Source of the DNA: Kutzneria buriramensis
Lineage (GTDB): Bacteria > Actinomycetota > Actinomycetes > Mycobacteriales > Pseudonocardiaceae
NCBI RefSeq assembly: GCF_003387475.1
Contig: NZ_QUNO01000017.1
Span: 186,001-250,000 of the forward strand
Direction: 5' to 3'
Length of the DNA stretch: 64,000 nucleotides
Made by a program: the position numbers and the translations under genes. The notes under the pieces are model-generated. The model did no database searches. It was not told where the DNA came from and saw nothing but the letters and a program-made list of their open reading frames with translations. Below are positions 27,217-37,500 of the stretch, piece by piece (position 1 is the stretch's first letter; each line of letters starts with the position of its first letter).

Positions 27217-30200
27217 CAGTAGCTCTTTCTTAGAGTTCGATACCCGCCGCCTCTAACGTACTGTCCAAGATATCCGTCAGGCCCAACCACCGTCAAGGTG
27301 TCGAGGTCGAGATTTTTTGCGTACCCAGCAAGACTGGATCGACAGTATCCACATGGATCTAGGCCGTCGACATAGAGGGTACCGTTCCCGCCGCGAACCC
27401 CCGCACGGGCGGCCTGCCCGAATGCATCGCCTTCGGCATGGGTCATGGATTGCGGCGTGACGCCAGCCGGTCGTGGGTAATTCTGCCCATGTCCGTTGAT
27501 GCCAAAGTATTGTTGTCCATTGACATCGAGCCGAGATAAGACAACATCGTCACCCGACGGCGAGCCAAGGGATTGCCGCAATTTTGCAAGCGCATCGAGG
27601 CCGTCACAATTATGAACCAGTACCGGGACGCCGCCCGTGACAACGAAGTAAGTGTGCAAGTTGTCGATCGTGAGGTTGTATGTTCGAATGCTACTCGCAA
27701 AGCGCCATATGGATACGATGATTGCCGCTTTGCCGCTAATTCCGCCGAGTTTGTCGCCAGACCTAAGGTCTACAGCCGCAGTCCAGCTATGAGTAGTGTC
27801 GTCCCAGAACAAATGATGAGCAGTGACGGTGACAGTTTGAGAGCCGCCAACTGTCGCAACAGCAAGGCTAACAAAGTCCGTGTCAGTGTCAGTTACATGT
27901 ACCGCGGTAACCACATGCCGCTGCAAGCTAGGACTGTCCGGATCGCTATTGGCAACATTGTCCCCGACCTTAATTGCCTGAATCGGCTCAGTTTTGCCGT
28001 CCGCCATTAGCACTTGGGTACCCGCGGCGAAACTATTGCAACCTTTCAGGGCGCCGAGTTCATCGAGCTCACCACCCATTCCGCCAATACCGCCGAGCCC
28101 GCCGAGCGCCATAGCCTGAAGAGCATCAGCGATCACCCAGCCCACCTTGGCAGCCTTGGCGTCAGCCGCACATTTTTCGGGATTCTCGATACAGTAGAAG
28201 GCGGCAATCCATTTCGCGCCCTCAATATCGTCTGGATGGGCCGTCAAATATCGATCGGCCTCTTCGCAGGCAAGTACCCCAAAGCACGCGTTAGTGCTCC
28301 CACCATGCCCGTTGCCGACTTGGAAATTCCAGTAGTCGCCATTCGGATGATAGATCGGCAGTGTGAGCTGGGCATTGAGAGTGATCTTATTGTCAGTAGA
28401 TGGAGAATTTTGACCGAGCCACTGATTAACAACTCTCGACTCGTTCAACAATTGCGCCTGCGAATTTTGCCAAATCTGATGCCAGTTATCAATGGAGGCT
28501 TGCGTGGGGGCAGGACCGCCGGGCAGGCCGCCACAGCCGACGTTGTCCGGGCCGCAATTCATAAGTAGTCCGGTCGGATCGCTGCCGGTAACCGGATTGT
28601 TTCCCGCATAGTCGTAACCGTTGAGCTGGTTCGAGTCGGTGGCTTCCATGGCGGGATCGATCGTTAGGAAACGGCCCGTGGCTGGGTTGTACTCGCGGGC
28701 ACCGAGGTTCTCTAGTTGTGTCGTCGGATCGGGTGTGCCGCCGACATAGCCACGGTCGCCAGGCCACGTGGTGGGTACAGTGCCGCGCGGGGTTCCGAAA
28801 GGCATGTACTGCCTGCGGGTGACCTTGTAAGTGCCTGAGTCGACGACGAGCTGATCGGTGCCCTGCCGATCGGGGACTAGGAACTGCGGGTTGCCGCTAC
28901 TGACATTGCTGGTCCGCACTGCGATGGTGGTCCCGCCGATCGCGTAGTACCGAGAACCAGTCGCGCTGTGTGTGGTCGTGTCGAGCGTGAGCTGCTCGGT
29001 ACCAAAGAAGAAGGTGGTCTTGCCGGGATCGCGCCGGACGATGAGGTTGCCGTCGGCGTCATAGACGTAGGAGCTACCGCCGGTGGCGGTGGTGTCGGTG
29101 GCCAGTTTGCCCTGGTCGTTCCAGGTTAGGGATTGGTCGCCGATAGGGCCGCCGCTGATCTGGGTGGTGTTGCCGGCGGCGTCGTAGTGGTACGAACCAG
29201 TGTTCGTGGCGGCGTCCGGCCCGGTGGCGCTGGTGTTGGATAACGTGTGGGGCTGGTCGGTGGCGGAGCCCGGTGCCGGATAGTTGTAGGTGGTCGTGGT
29301 GTCTTTGGTCTGGTCGCCAGCGATGTTGTGATCGACCTGAGTGGACCGGTTGCCGGCGGCGTCGTAGGCCCAGGACTGCCAGTACGGGCTGGGGCCTCCG
29401 ACAGTCGTGGAGTTCCCGGCCGTGGGGGTCGCCGAGCAGTTGTCGGTGGCCGACCAGGCGCCGGTAATCCGGGTGGCGTAGTCGTAGGTGAAACATTGGG
29501 TGTCGGTGGCAGCTCCGGCGTTCTGGACGTCCTTTGTGGACGTCACTAGTCCCGCGCCTTTGGAGACCCCGTTGCCACTATAGCTGTAGGTCAGGTCGTC
29601 GACAGTTGGCGCGAAGGGCACGGTGGTCGTGACCTCAGTCAGCGCGTGGGTCTGGGCGTCGTAGCCGTTGTCGACCGTGATGTCCCCGGTCGCGCCGGTT
29701 AGGGTGTACCGCGCGGGCTGGCCGTATTCGGAGTATCCAACGGCTTTGACGAACGGCCAGGTGGCGCCGTTTCCGGGGCTGCCGTTGACCACGGTGCCCT
29801 TGAGCAGAATCGGTTCGCCGAAGTCGTCGTAGTCGGTCTGCACGTCTTCGTGGGGTAGTCCGTCCACGGCCGCATAGTTGACGTGGGTCGGATAGCCTTC
29901 GGCGCTGAAGCCGTATCCAGTGATCAAACCGTTGCCGGGCAAGAGACCGGCGGGCTCACCGCTCAGCGTTGTCTGTACCGCCCCAGGGGAACCGAACTGG
30001 TTGTAGGCGATCACCGCGCGGGTGTAGGTGTCCCCGCCGGAGTACGACGTCGTGCTGGCCGGGTAGCCCTTCGCGGGGGTGTCATAGGTCCATGCTGCGA
30101 TCTGGTTAGCAGTCGACAGAGTCTTGGTGCTGGTGGTGTCGTATGTGCCGGTCTTGCGGTTGGCACCGTCGTAGGTAATGGTGGCTTGTTTGCCTCGCGC

Positions 30201-33200
30201 GTCGGTCTGAGTGATCAGTCGGCCGCCGTTGTCGTACGTGCTTGTGGTGGTGCCGGCATCCGGATCGGTTGCCGATGTCTGCTGACCCAGCAGGTTGTAC
30301 TCGTAGGACCAACTGTTGCCGGCAGCGTCGACCACGGTGTGTTGCTTGCCGTTCGGGTAGTAGGTGTAGTGAGTGGCGCTGTAGTCCGTGGCCGGATCGG
30401 CCGGGTTAGCGGGCACGCCGCTGTGGTAGGTGTACAGGTCGGTCGTGCGGCCCCGGGCGTCAACAATCGCCGTAGTTGCTGGGGCGCCAGCAGGCGGGAT
30501 CGTGGTCGTGAAGTTGCCGCCATAGACGTAATTCGTCTGCCACGTCTGACTTCCCAGCGAGTTGGCGATGGCGCTGGTCTTGCGGCCGGCGCCGTCATAC
30601 GTAAAGCCCGTCGCCGACGGCACTTTATCGGCGCTAGCTCGCACATAGGTGGTCGACACCGGACTGCTGTTGAAATATGGGTCTGTGGCCTCAGAGACCT
30701 GACCGGTGTTGTTGTATTCCGTGTCGGTGATAAGGCGGCCGTTGTCGGGGGTCTGCTTCTGCGTTTCACGTGCTCGCAGCATCGCGTCGTACAAGGTTTC
30801 GCTGAGGCGGTAGCCGTTGCGAACGTTGACCGTGTATGTGTCCACGACGGACGGACCCGTGTTCGACACGGTGTAGGTGTACTTCGTTGCAGCGTCGGCC
30901 ATGCCGGGCTTCAGGACGGTGGTCAGTCGGCCAAGCGCGTCGTACTGCAGCGTCGTCTTGTAGTTCGCCGCGTCAGTCTTGGTCAGCGGTAGGTTGCGTT
31001 GCGGATCGAACGTGACGTTGGTCGTCAGCTGCATCTGGTCCGTCGCGGCCACGGTGGTGGCCGTGGCGGTGGGTGCGGCACCCGTGGCCGGCGTGTAGAC
31101 GGTCGTGGTCTTGTTGCCGTTGCCGTCGGTTTGCAGTTTCTGGCGACCGTACTGGTCGTCGGCAGTGGTCGACAGCGTGACCGGTGGGTCAGCGACGCCG
31201 TTGGTGTAGGACGCAACCTGTTGGGTCATCGACACGTCGCCGGCATTGGGCGGGGTGGTGAGCGAGGTTGCCTGGTCATAGAAGGTGAGGGCGTCGGACA
31301 CCGCGTCGTGGGGGAACGTCGGTGTGGTGTCGCAGTTGACTGAGACGGTGGTGACTTCCGAGGGCTTGTCGAGGATCCACCGGTCGGTGTTGTCGTCGAA
31401 CGATGTGGTCGTGCACAGGTCGTCCGCGGCAGTGGAGACGTCCCCCTGATCGTTGACCTTGGTGATACGGCCGTGGTCGTCGAAGGTGTTGTCTGTCTCC
31501 GTCTCGCGGACCGTGCCGTTGGACAAGCGGGTGAAGGACTTGGTGTCGGCGGTGCCGGTCAGGAAGGCTTGCTGAGCGGGCAGCCCAGTCAGGGCGTGGG
31601 TGGCGAGAGCTTCACTGGTCCAGGGATCGTTGATCGTGTCGCTGACGACATCGTCGCCGTTGTAGGTGACGGTTTCGTATGCGTCACCTTGGAACTGTTC
31701 GGCGTCTGCCGACGGTGTCACTGTGCGCAGGTTCGCCACACCGTCTGGCTGTGGTGGGGTCTGCCCGGCCATGCCACGGTAGTAGGTATAGGCCGTTTTG
31801 AGGACGGGGTTGGATCCGGTAGTGACGATCATCCCTTGGTAGCCGCGCCACTGGTTGTAGGTGCGCTGGTCGCTCGGGGTGAGGGGATTGTCGTTGTGGT
31901 GCCACGCGGGTGTGCCGATCGGGGTGTAGGCCGTGTGGATCTTGTTCGTGGAGCTGGTGTCGAGGGGATCGTCTTCCTCAACACCCGTGACGATGAATTT
32001 GTTGAACCAGTCCATGATCGGCGAGTTCAGAGTGGACGGCGTCCAGTAGGTCGGATAGCACAGTGATGTGTTGTTGGCCGGATCCGGTGTTCCAGAGGCG
32101 CAGCCCGGCGAGGAGTAGTCCACGGTGATGGTCTCGCCGGTCTCGGTGGTCACCTTCTTCAGGCGCTGACGGGTCAGCGGTGAGTAGCCGTTGTTGAGGT
32201 TGACCCGATTGCTCAGCGTCGTGCCGGTGAAGGTCACTGGCGGCAGGCTGATCGGGTCGGTGGAGCCGCCCGCGCTGGTATCCGTGCCGGTGTGGGTGAT
32301 GGAGGACAGCCACAGCGACGGCGTTGTCGGGTCGCCGGTCGGTGGGAAGTCGTGGTCGAGCGCCCAGGTGTCGGTTTTCGTCTCGGTCGCGCCGACCAGG
32401 ACGTCGGTCTCGATGCTCTGCAGCGTGTAGTTGGACCAGAAAGATGGGCCGTGCGCCTTGCAGTCCGCCGCGCCCGCAGCGCAGGTGAGGTCGTAGGGAA
32501 CGTCTGGCCAGTTCTTCGCCGTGTCGGCGGTGAGGTCGGTGTTCGGGTCGCAGGTGAAGTCGGTGCAGCGGCCGGTCGAGGTAAACAGCACCTGCGCTGC
32601 GGGGGACGTGGTGTAAACACCGCCGTCACGCTGTCCGTATTGAATCTTGGCGAGGTAGCCGCCGCGGGTGTAACTCATGTTGGCCTGGGTGAAGGCCGGG
32701 TCATTGACCAGGGCGCCGGGGTGCGACGCGTAGCTGTTGGACTCGGTGTTGTAGAAGAACGAGACAACGTCATCGTGGGTGTCCTTGATGTAGTCAAGGT
32801 TCCACCGATAGGCCTGCATGCAGTGCGACGCTGAGAAGGTCGCGTTGTAGCAGGGCTGGTTGGCTGCCGTGGCGTAGACAGGTTCGGTCCACACAGAGTT
32901 GGTGGGCGTGCTCTTCTGATCACCGGGGTCGACGCCGGGCAAGTGGTTCTGACCGAAGACGTATTGGGTGCCGTCAGTGGTGGTGACGGTGAAGTACTCG
33001 CCGTTCTGGGCGCCGTTGCTGGCGCCGGTCTGGTACTGCACCCGTTGGCTGGGGTCATTCTGGGCCACATAGGTCCCGGTGGCGTCGTCCTTGATCAGGG
33101 CGCTGGTGCTGCCGTTCAACGAGAGCGTCAGCGTGTTGTTGTCCGACCAACAGTTGTCGGGTGTCTTCGTCGGGCCTGTGGGATTTTGGAAGCAGCTCTG

Positions 33201-34148
33201 GTAGGAGCGCTCGATGTAGCCGGGCGAGTAGTCCCAGCCATCGCCGATCCAGGACGCCTGGTTGTTCGTCGACGACGTCAGGCCGTCCACGGATTGAGAG
33301 TTGTAGGACAGTTGGAGCTTCGGTGAAAGCCCGCCGGGCACGGCGGGGACCGGGATGGGGTAGGACCAGGTGAACGCGTCAGTGGAGCCGCCGGCCTGCC
33401 ACGACCCGGACGGCTTGAGCGAGGTCGCGCTGTAGTCGCCGCCGCTGCCCGAGTCGGCGGCATCCGCGGCCAGCACGATCTGGGCCGACTTGGCGGATCT
33501 GATGCTCGCGGGCAGGGCGATGTCGCCGCCGACAGTGCCGGCCCTGGCGTCGTTGGCCGACGGGATCGGCGACTCCGCGCGACATTCCGCCTTCATCGGG
33601 GTGCTCAGCGCACAAGCCGGCAGCTGCACCAGACGGAGCCGGGAGGACCAGCCGCCGCCATAGGCGTCGCGGAAGGCGCCGTAGTCCAGGTTGACGTGAA
33701 CCTTGCTCGGCGTGGAGCCGGAGTCAGTGCGCTGCACCGAGAAGACGACACCGTGCACCCCCGCGGCAGCCGCCGCCTGTTTGCTGCTGACATCGACCTT
33801 GGCCGACGGCGCCGCATCTGCCGCCGCAGTCTTGGCCAGGCGCACGGGAAGGGCGCCGGCGCGCACTGCTGCTGTGGACGTCGTGGCTAGTGTCACGTCT
33901 GCGCTGCCCGATGGCCAACTCGGCGAGGTCGGTTGCCACTTGGGCATCTGTGGCGGCGCGGTGTAGCGGCTCGCCACCGGCTGCACGGGGATCGATTTGT
34001 CGTTCGGGTGGAACGGAGCCGGATCACTGCTGGTCGCGACGGCCGGGTTGGCGATGGCCGGCGCGAGCACAGCCGTCACCGCCAACACGATGCCTGCCGT
34101 GATGACTCGACCCTGAAATTTGCGCAGAGCGAACTTCAGCGACGCCAC
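27216..34148 (-). CDS. Secreted Rhs/YD-repeat polymorphic toxin with Hint domain and deaminase-fold tip
   Basis: This is a 2310-residue protein. A Sec-type signal peptide (about 1-40, with VITAGIVLAVTAVLAPAIA) is followed by an insecticidal-toxin/SpvB-like region (about 230-900) and many YD repeats (about 900-1800; for example YEYNLLGQQTSATDPDAG). The RHS core REYNPATGRFLTIDP is at about 1815. A Hint protease fold starts at CNSFAAGTQVLMADG (about 2035) and ends VLVHNC (about 2178), an intein-like junction that would release the tip. The last 130 residues are a deaminase fold: THAEGDAFGQAA (His and Glu, about 2236) and DPCGYCRSSL (zinc cysteines, about 2265), followed by LTVVGPDG. The substrate may be DNA, RNA or a nucleotide; a DddA/SCP1.201-like assignment is possible but unproved. 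GTG 34148 is chosen because GGGGAGG precedes it. Confidence 0.9.
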   Translation of the reverse strand: MASLKFALRKFQGRVITAGIVLAVTAVLAPAIANPAVATSSDPAPFHPNDKSIPVQPVASRYTAPPQMPKWQPTSPSWPSGSADVTLATTSTAAVRAGALPVRLAKTAAADAAPSAKVDVSSKQAAAAAGVHGVVFSVQRTDSGSTPSKVHVNLDYGAFRDAYGGGWSSRLRLVQLPACALSTPMKAECRAESPIPSANDARAGTVGGDIALPASIRSAKSAQIVLAADAADSGSGGDYSATSLKPSGSWQAGGSTDAFTWSYPIPVPAVPGGLSPKLQLSYNSQSVDGLTSSTNNQASWIGDGWDYSPGYIERSYQSCFQNPTGPTKTPDNCWSDNNTLTLSLNGSTSALIKDDATGTYVAQNDPSQRVQYQTGASNGAQNGEYFTVTTTDGTQYVFGQNHLPGVDPGDQKSTPTNSVWTEPVYATAANQPCYNATFSASHCMQAYRWNLDYIKDTHDDVVSFFYNTESNSYASHPGALVNDPAFTQANMSYTRGGYLAKIQYGQRDGGVYTTSPAAQVLFTSTGRCTDFTCDPNTDLTADTAKNWPDVPYDLTCAAGAADCKAHGPSFWSNYTLQSIETDVLVGATETKTDTWALDHDFPPTGDPTTPSLWLSSITHTGTDTSAGGSTDPISLPPVTFTGTTLSNRVNLNNGYSPLTRQRLKKVTTETGETITVDYSSPGCASGTPDPANNTSLCYPTYWTPSTLNSPIMDWFNKFIVTGVEEDDPLDTSSTNKIHTAYTPIGTPAWHHNDNPLTPSDQRTYNQWRGYQGMIVTTGSNPVLKTAYTYYRGMAGQTPPQPDGVANLRTVTPSADAEQFQGDAYETVTYNGDDVVSDTINDPWTSEALATHALTGLPAQQAFLTGTADTKSFTRLSNGTVRETETDNTFDDHGRITKVNDQGDVSTAADDLCTTTSFDDNTDRWILDKPSEVTTVSVNCDTTPTFPHDAVSDALTFYDQATSLTTPPNAGDVSMTQQVASYTNGVADPPVTLSTTADDQYGRQKLQTDGNGNKTTTVYTPATGAAPTATATTVAATDQMQLTTNVTFDPQRNLPLTKTDAANYKTTLQYDALGRLTTVLKPGMADAATKYTYTVSNTGPSVVDTYTVNVRNGYRLSETLYDAMLRARETQKQTPDNGRLITDTEYNNTGQVSEATDPYFNSSPVSTTYVRASADKVPSATGFTYDGAGRKTSAIANSLGSQTWQTNYVYGGNFTTTIPPAGAPATTAIVDARGRTTDLYTYHSGVPANPADPATDYSATHYTYYPNGKQHTVVDAAGNSWSYEYNLLGQQTSATDPDAGTTTSTYDNGGRLITQTDARGKQATITYDGANRKTGTYDTTSTKTLSTANQIAAWTYDTPAKGYPASTTSYSGGDTYTRAVIAYNQFGSPGAVQTTLSGEPAGLLPGNGLITGYGFSAEGYPTHVNYAAVDGLPHEDVQTDYDDFGEPILLKGTVVNGSPGNGATWPFVKAVGYSEYGQPARYTLTGATGDITVDNGYDAQTHALTEVTTTVPFAPTVDDLTYSYSGNGVSKGAGLVTSTKDVQNAGAATDTQCFTYDYATRITGAWSATDNCSATPTAGNSTTVGGPSPYWQSWAYDAAGNRSTQVDHNIAGDQTKDTTTTYNYPAPGSATDQPHTLSNTSATGPDAATNTGSYHYDAAGNTTQISGGPIGDQSLTWNDQGKLATDTTATGGSSYVYDADGNLIVRRDPGKTTFFFGTEQLTLDTTTHSATGSRYYAIGGTTIAVRTSNVSSGNPQFLVPDRQGTDQLVVDSGTYKVTRRQYMPFGTPRGTVPTTWPGDRGYVGGTPDPTTQLENLGAREYNPATGRFLTIDPAMEATDSNQLNGYDYAGNNPVTGSDPTGLLMNCGPDNVGCGGLPGGPAPTQASIDNWHQIWQNSQAQLLNESRVVNQWLGQNSPSTDNKITLNAQLTLPIYHPNGDYWNFQVGNGHGGSTNACFGVLACEEADRYLTAHPDDIEGAKWIAAFYCIENPEKCAADAKAAKVGWVIADALQAMALGGLGGIGGMGGELDELGALKGCNSFAAGTQVLMADGKTEPIQAIKVGDNVANSDPDSPSLQRHVVTAVHVTDTDTDFVSLAVATVGGSQTVTVTAHHLFWDDTTHSWTAAVDLRSGDKLGGISGKAAIIVSIWRFASSIRTYNLTIDNLHTYFVVTGGVPVLVHNCDGLDALAKLRQSLGSPSGDDVVLSRLDVNGQQYFGINGHGQNYPRPAGVTPQSMTHAEGDAFGQAARAGVRGGNGTLYVDGLDPCGYCRSSLAGYAKNLDLDTLTVVGPDGYLGQYVRGGGYRTLRKSY

Positions 34149-34505
34149 AGCGCCCTCCCCTTGCACCCTGGCCAACGAGAATCAGCTCAAACAACCCAGC
34201 AACCTAGCAGTCCAAGGTCACGTCGCGAAAGGACGGATCTTCGGCATTTCCGTACGCTCACCGTCCGCATTTGACGGCGGACCGCCATTAGTGCAATCGG
34301 GTTGTTCACCAACCATACATAAGGTTCTATACGAACAAAAAAGACAAACAAGACGCGCTTGACCTGCGTCATCGTCACAGAGGTCATCCGATATTACGTG
34401 ATACACGTCACCTTGTGATCACTCTAGGTATTCCCCTCAAATTTTGATGCCGTGTGTCACGAGCGCGTTGTTGATCCGGCCTACACAACAAATAAGGGGG
34501 GCGTC
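34149..34505. promoter_or_regulatory. Divergent promoter region, Rhs toxin / LamG protein
   Basis: This 357-nt gap between two divergent large secreted-protein genes is AT-rich at 34300-34440. It contains short palindromic stretches (ACGTGATACACGT near 34394 and GTGATCAC near 34415) that could be operator half-sites. Ribosome sites are clear on both sides (GGGGAGG for Rhs, AAGGGGGG for LamG). No gene is seen. Confidence 0.45.
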
Positions 34506-37500
34506 GTGCACGGGAATAGCCCTGCGCACCGTAAGGCGATTCAGGCGAGAACAACGGTCTGTTTGGCCGCTGTCATCCTGACCTCAGCCAGCATCGTGTC
34601 GCCGCCAACTGCCGTGGCCGCCGCAGCAGCATCGATCCGCCAACCAGGCCCAATTCCGAAGTCCCCGGCCCCACCGTCCGGTCTGCGTCCCATCAAGGAC
34701 GGCTACGGCGCGACGGCCGCCCAGAACGCCGCCCTAGCTACTGCCGCAACGCAAGCCCACTCCAGCGGCAAGTCAGTCGCAGTCGACAGGCTGACCACCG
34801 AGACGCAGCAGATCGTCGCGCGACCCAAAGGCGGCTTCGAACTCACCACGACGCCCCAACCAGTGCGCACGAAACAGAACAACTCGTGGGTGCCCATCGA
34901 CACCGCGCTCCACCGCGGCCCGGACGGACGGCTCGCCCCTGCCGCTACCGCCTACGGAGCCGTCACGTTGTCCGCAGGCGGCAACGGTCCCTTGGTGACG
35001 ACGAAGTCCGGGCAGACCACCTACTCGGTATCCTGGCCGACGCCATTGCCCGCACCGACGATCAGCGGCTCCACGGCCACCTACGCCAACGTGCTGCCTG
35101 ATGTGGACCTCGTCGCCTCCGCCACGATCACCGGCGGCTTCTCCGAGGTGCTGGTCGTCAAAACCGCCAAGGCCGCGGCCAATCCGGCACTTGCCACGCT
35201 CACACTTCCAGCAACTGTCGCGAATGGTCACGCCCAGGAAGGCCCTCTAGGCGGTGTCCACATCACCGGCTCGGCGGGCGGCAACACACTCGACGCGTCC
35301 ACCCCGTTCATGTGGGACTCGTCTACCACGGTGACTGCGCCTCAGGGCAAGAATGCGCCGCACACACCGACGGCTACCCAGGTGCATCCCGATGTCTCCG
35401 ACGCCGGACACGCCGGGCTCGCCGCGCACCTGACGCCGATCCAGGCCCGGCCGGGCACGGCGGACTTGACGCTCGTGCCGGACAAGCACCTGCTCGCCGA
35501 CAAGTCCACAGTATTCCCGGTCTACATCGATCCGACCTTCAACTGGCACAACCCTCCCGACGCCGACCATGCCCTGTCCACCCCAGCGTTCGATGAGGTC
35601 AAGCAGGGCGCGCCGTGTACCAACACATCGCTGTACAACAACAGTTCCGCTGACTACGGCGACAGCGGACACCTCGGCGTCGGGGTCAACGGGTGGAACT
35701 CCTGCTTCGGCACCATGCGCGCCTACTACCAGTGGCAGCTACCGTCCATTATCTGGGACGCGCACATCGGCAACGACGGAAACCAGCACGGCGCAACGGT
35801 CAACGCGCTGAAGGTGTATTCAGCCAGCTGCAGCACTTCGACTTACAACCTGCACTGGGCCGGTGCCATCGGACCCGGCACATCGTGGAGCACCCAACCC
35901 AGCTATGGCGGCTCGTTAGACCAGCAGACCGCCCCCGCCGTCGGCTGGTGTGGTGGTCCCGCGTCGGCCGCGATTGGATTCGACGTAACGGGTGCGATCG
36001 CGCAGTCCGCGGCCGCACACGCCGGCCAGATCACCTTCGTAGTCACCGAGGACGACGCTGAACGAACCCGAAGCACCAGCAGCTTCTCCCGACTCAGCGA
36101 CAACCCGTCACTGCAGATCTGGTTCAACCGCGCGCCCGACACACCCGGCGACAACGAGTTGTCAGCGTTCTCCGGCTCCGACAACGCCGGCTGCGCCACC
36201 ACGACGCCCTACCCCTACATGGGCAAAACGATCGTCACCAACACCCCCGTCCTGTCAGCGAACGTCACCGACCCCGACGACGACAACCTCCAAGCTACCT
36301 TCAAGTACTGGGTCGACGGCACCTCCACCACCCACACCGGCACCAGCGACGACACCCTCGCCTCCGGCGCCAACGCCACAATGCACCTCCCCGCCTCGTT
36401 CACCACCTCACTGACCAACGGACAAGTCGTCGACTGGCAGGTGCAAGTCACCGACGGACAGGACTGGAGCGACTGGTCACCCGTCTGTCACTTCATCGCC
36501 GAACCGACCGCCCCCTCCGCCCCCTCGATCACCTCCACCGACGGCCGCTACCCCACCGGCGGCAAAGTCGGCGCACTCACCGGCACCCCGGGCAGATTCA
36601 CCGTCGGCTCGACCGGCGGCAATGTGGCCACACTCGTTGACGGCCTCGACCAAGCGCCCGCCACCAGCAACCCACCCGATAGCAGCACCATGTCCTTCAA
36701 CGGCGGCACCGACATCGCCCCGGCCGGCCGGTGGCAACTCGCCGACGGCAGCGGAACATCGGCAGCTAACTCGGCCGGGAACACGCCCGCCACATTGTCC
36801 GGTGGCGCGACCTGGAGCACTGACCCCACCCGCGGCAAGGTCCTAACTCTCAACGGCACCAACGGATATGCAGCCACCACCACACCGGTGATCAAGACCG
36901 ACGGCAGCTTCACCGTGTCGGTCTGGGTGAACATGGCCGCCAACACCGCCGCCGGCGGCATCCTCGGCCAGGACAGTGTCTTCGCCAGTGGCTTCTTCCT
37001 CGAGTACATCTCGGAGGACAAGAAGTGGTCGTTCTCCCGGCTGTCCAGTGACGACCTCAATGCCCCGGCCATCCGCGCCGAGTCGACCAGCACGGCCCAG
37101 CCCGGCGTGTGGACACATCTTGCCGGTGTGTACGACAACGCCACCGGCAAGATGACCCTCTACGTCAACGGCAAAGCCCAAGGCACCGCGACCGACAACA
37201 CGCCCTACGCCGCCGACGGCGCGTTCAGCATCGGCCGAATCCAGTGGAACGCCACCCTAGGCGGCAACGTCACCGGCTCGGTCAGCGACGTACAGGCCTA
37301 CCAGGCCGCCCTAAGCCCCACCGACATCGGCAAGGTTTACGCCGGCAGCACGATCGCCCCCGCCGCACGGTGGCGCACGACCGAAGGATCCGGCACGACC
37401 CTGGCCGATGCCAGCGGCAACAACCACCCCATCACGCTGACCGGCGGCGGTGTGGGCTGGACAAGCCCGACCGACAACACTCCGGCCATCACGCTGGCCG

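Noticed and set aside
29883-30992. 369-codon plus-strand frame within the Rhs gene
   Set aside because: Antisense to YD repeats; Gly/Val/Arg-rich shadow with no start signal.
28600-33300. Periodic repeats that might suggest a CRISPR or tandem DNA repeat
   Set aside because: The periodicity is of the encoded YD repeats and is degenerate at DNA level, with no fixed repeat-spacer pattern.
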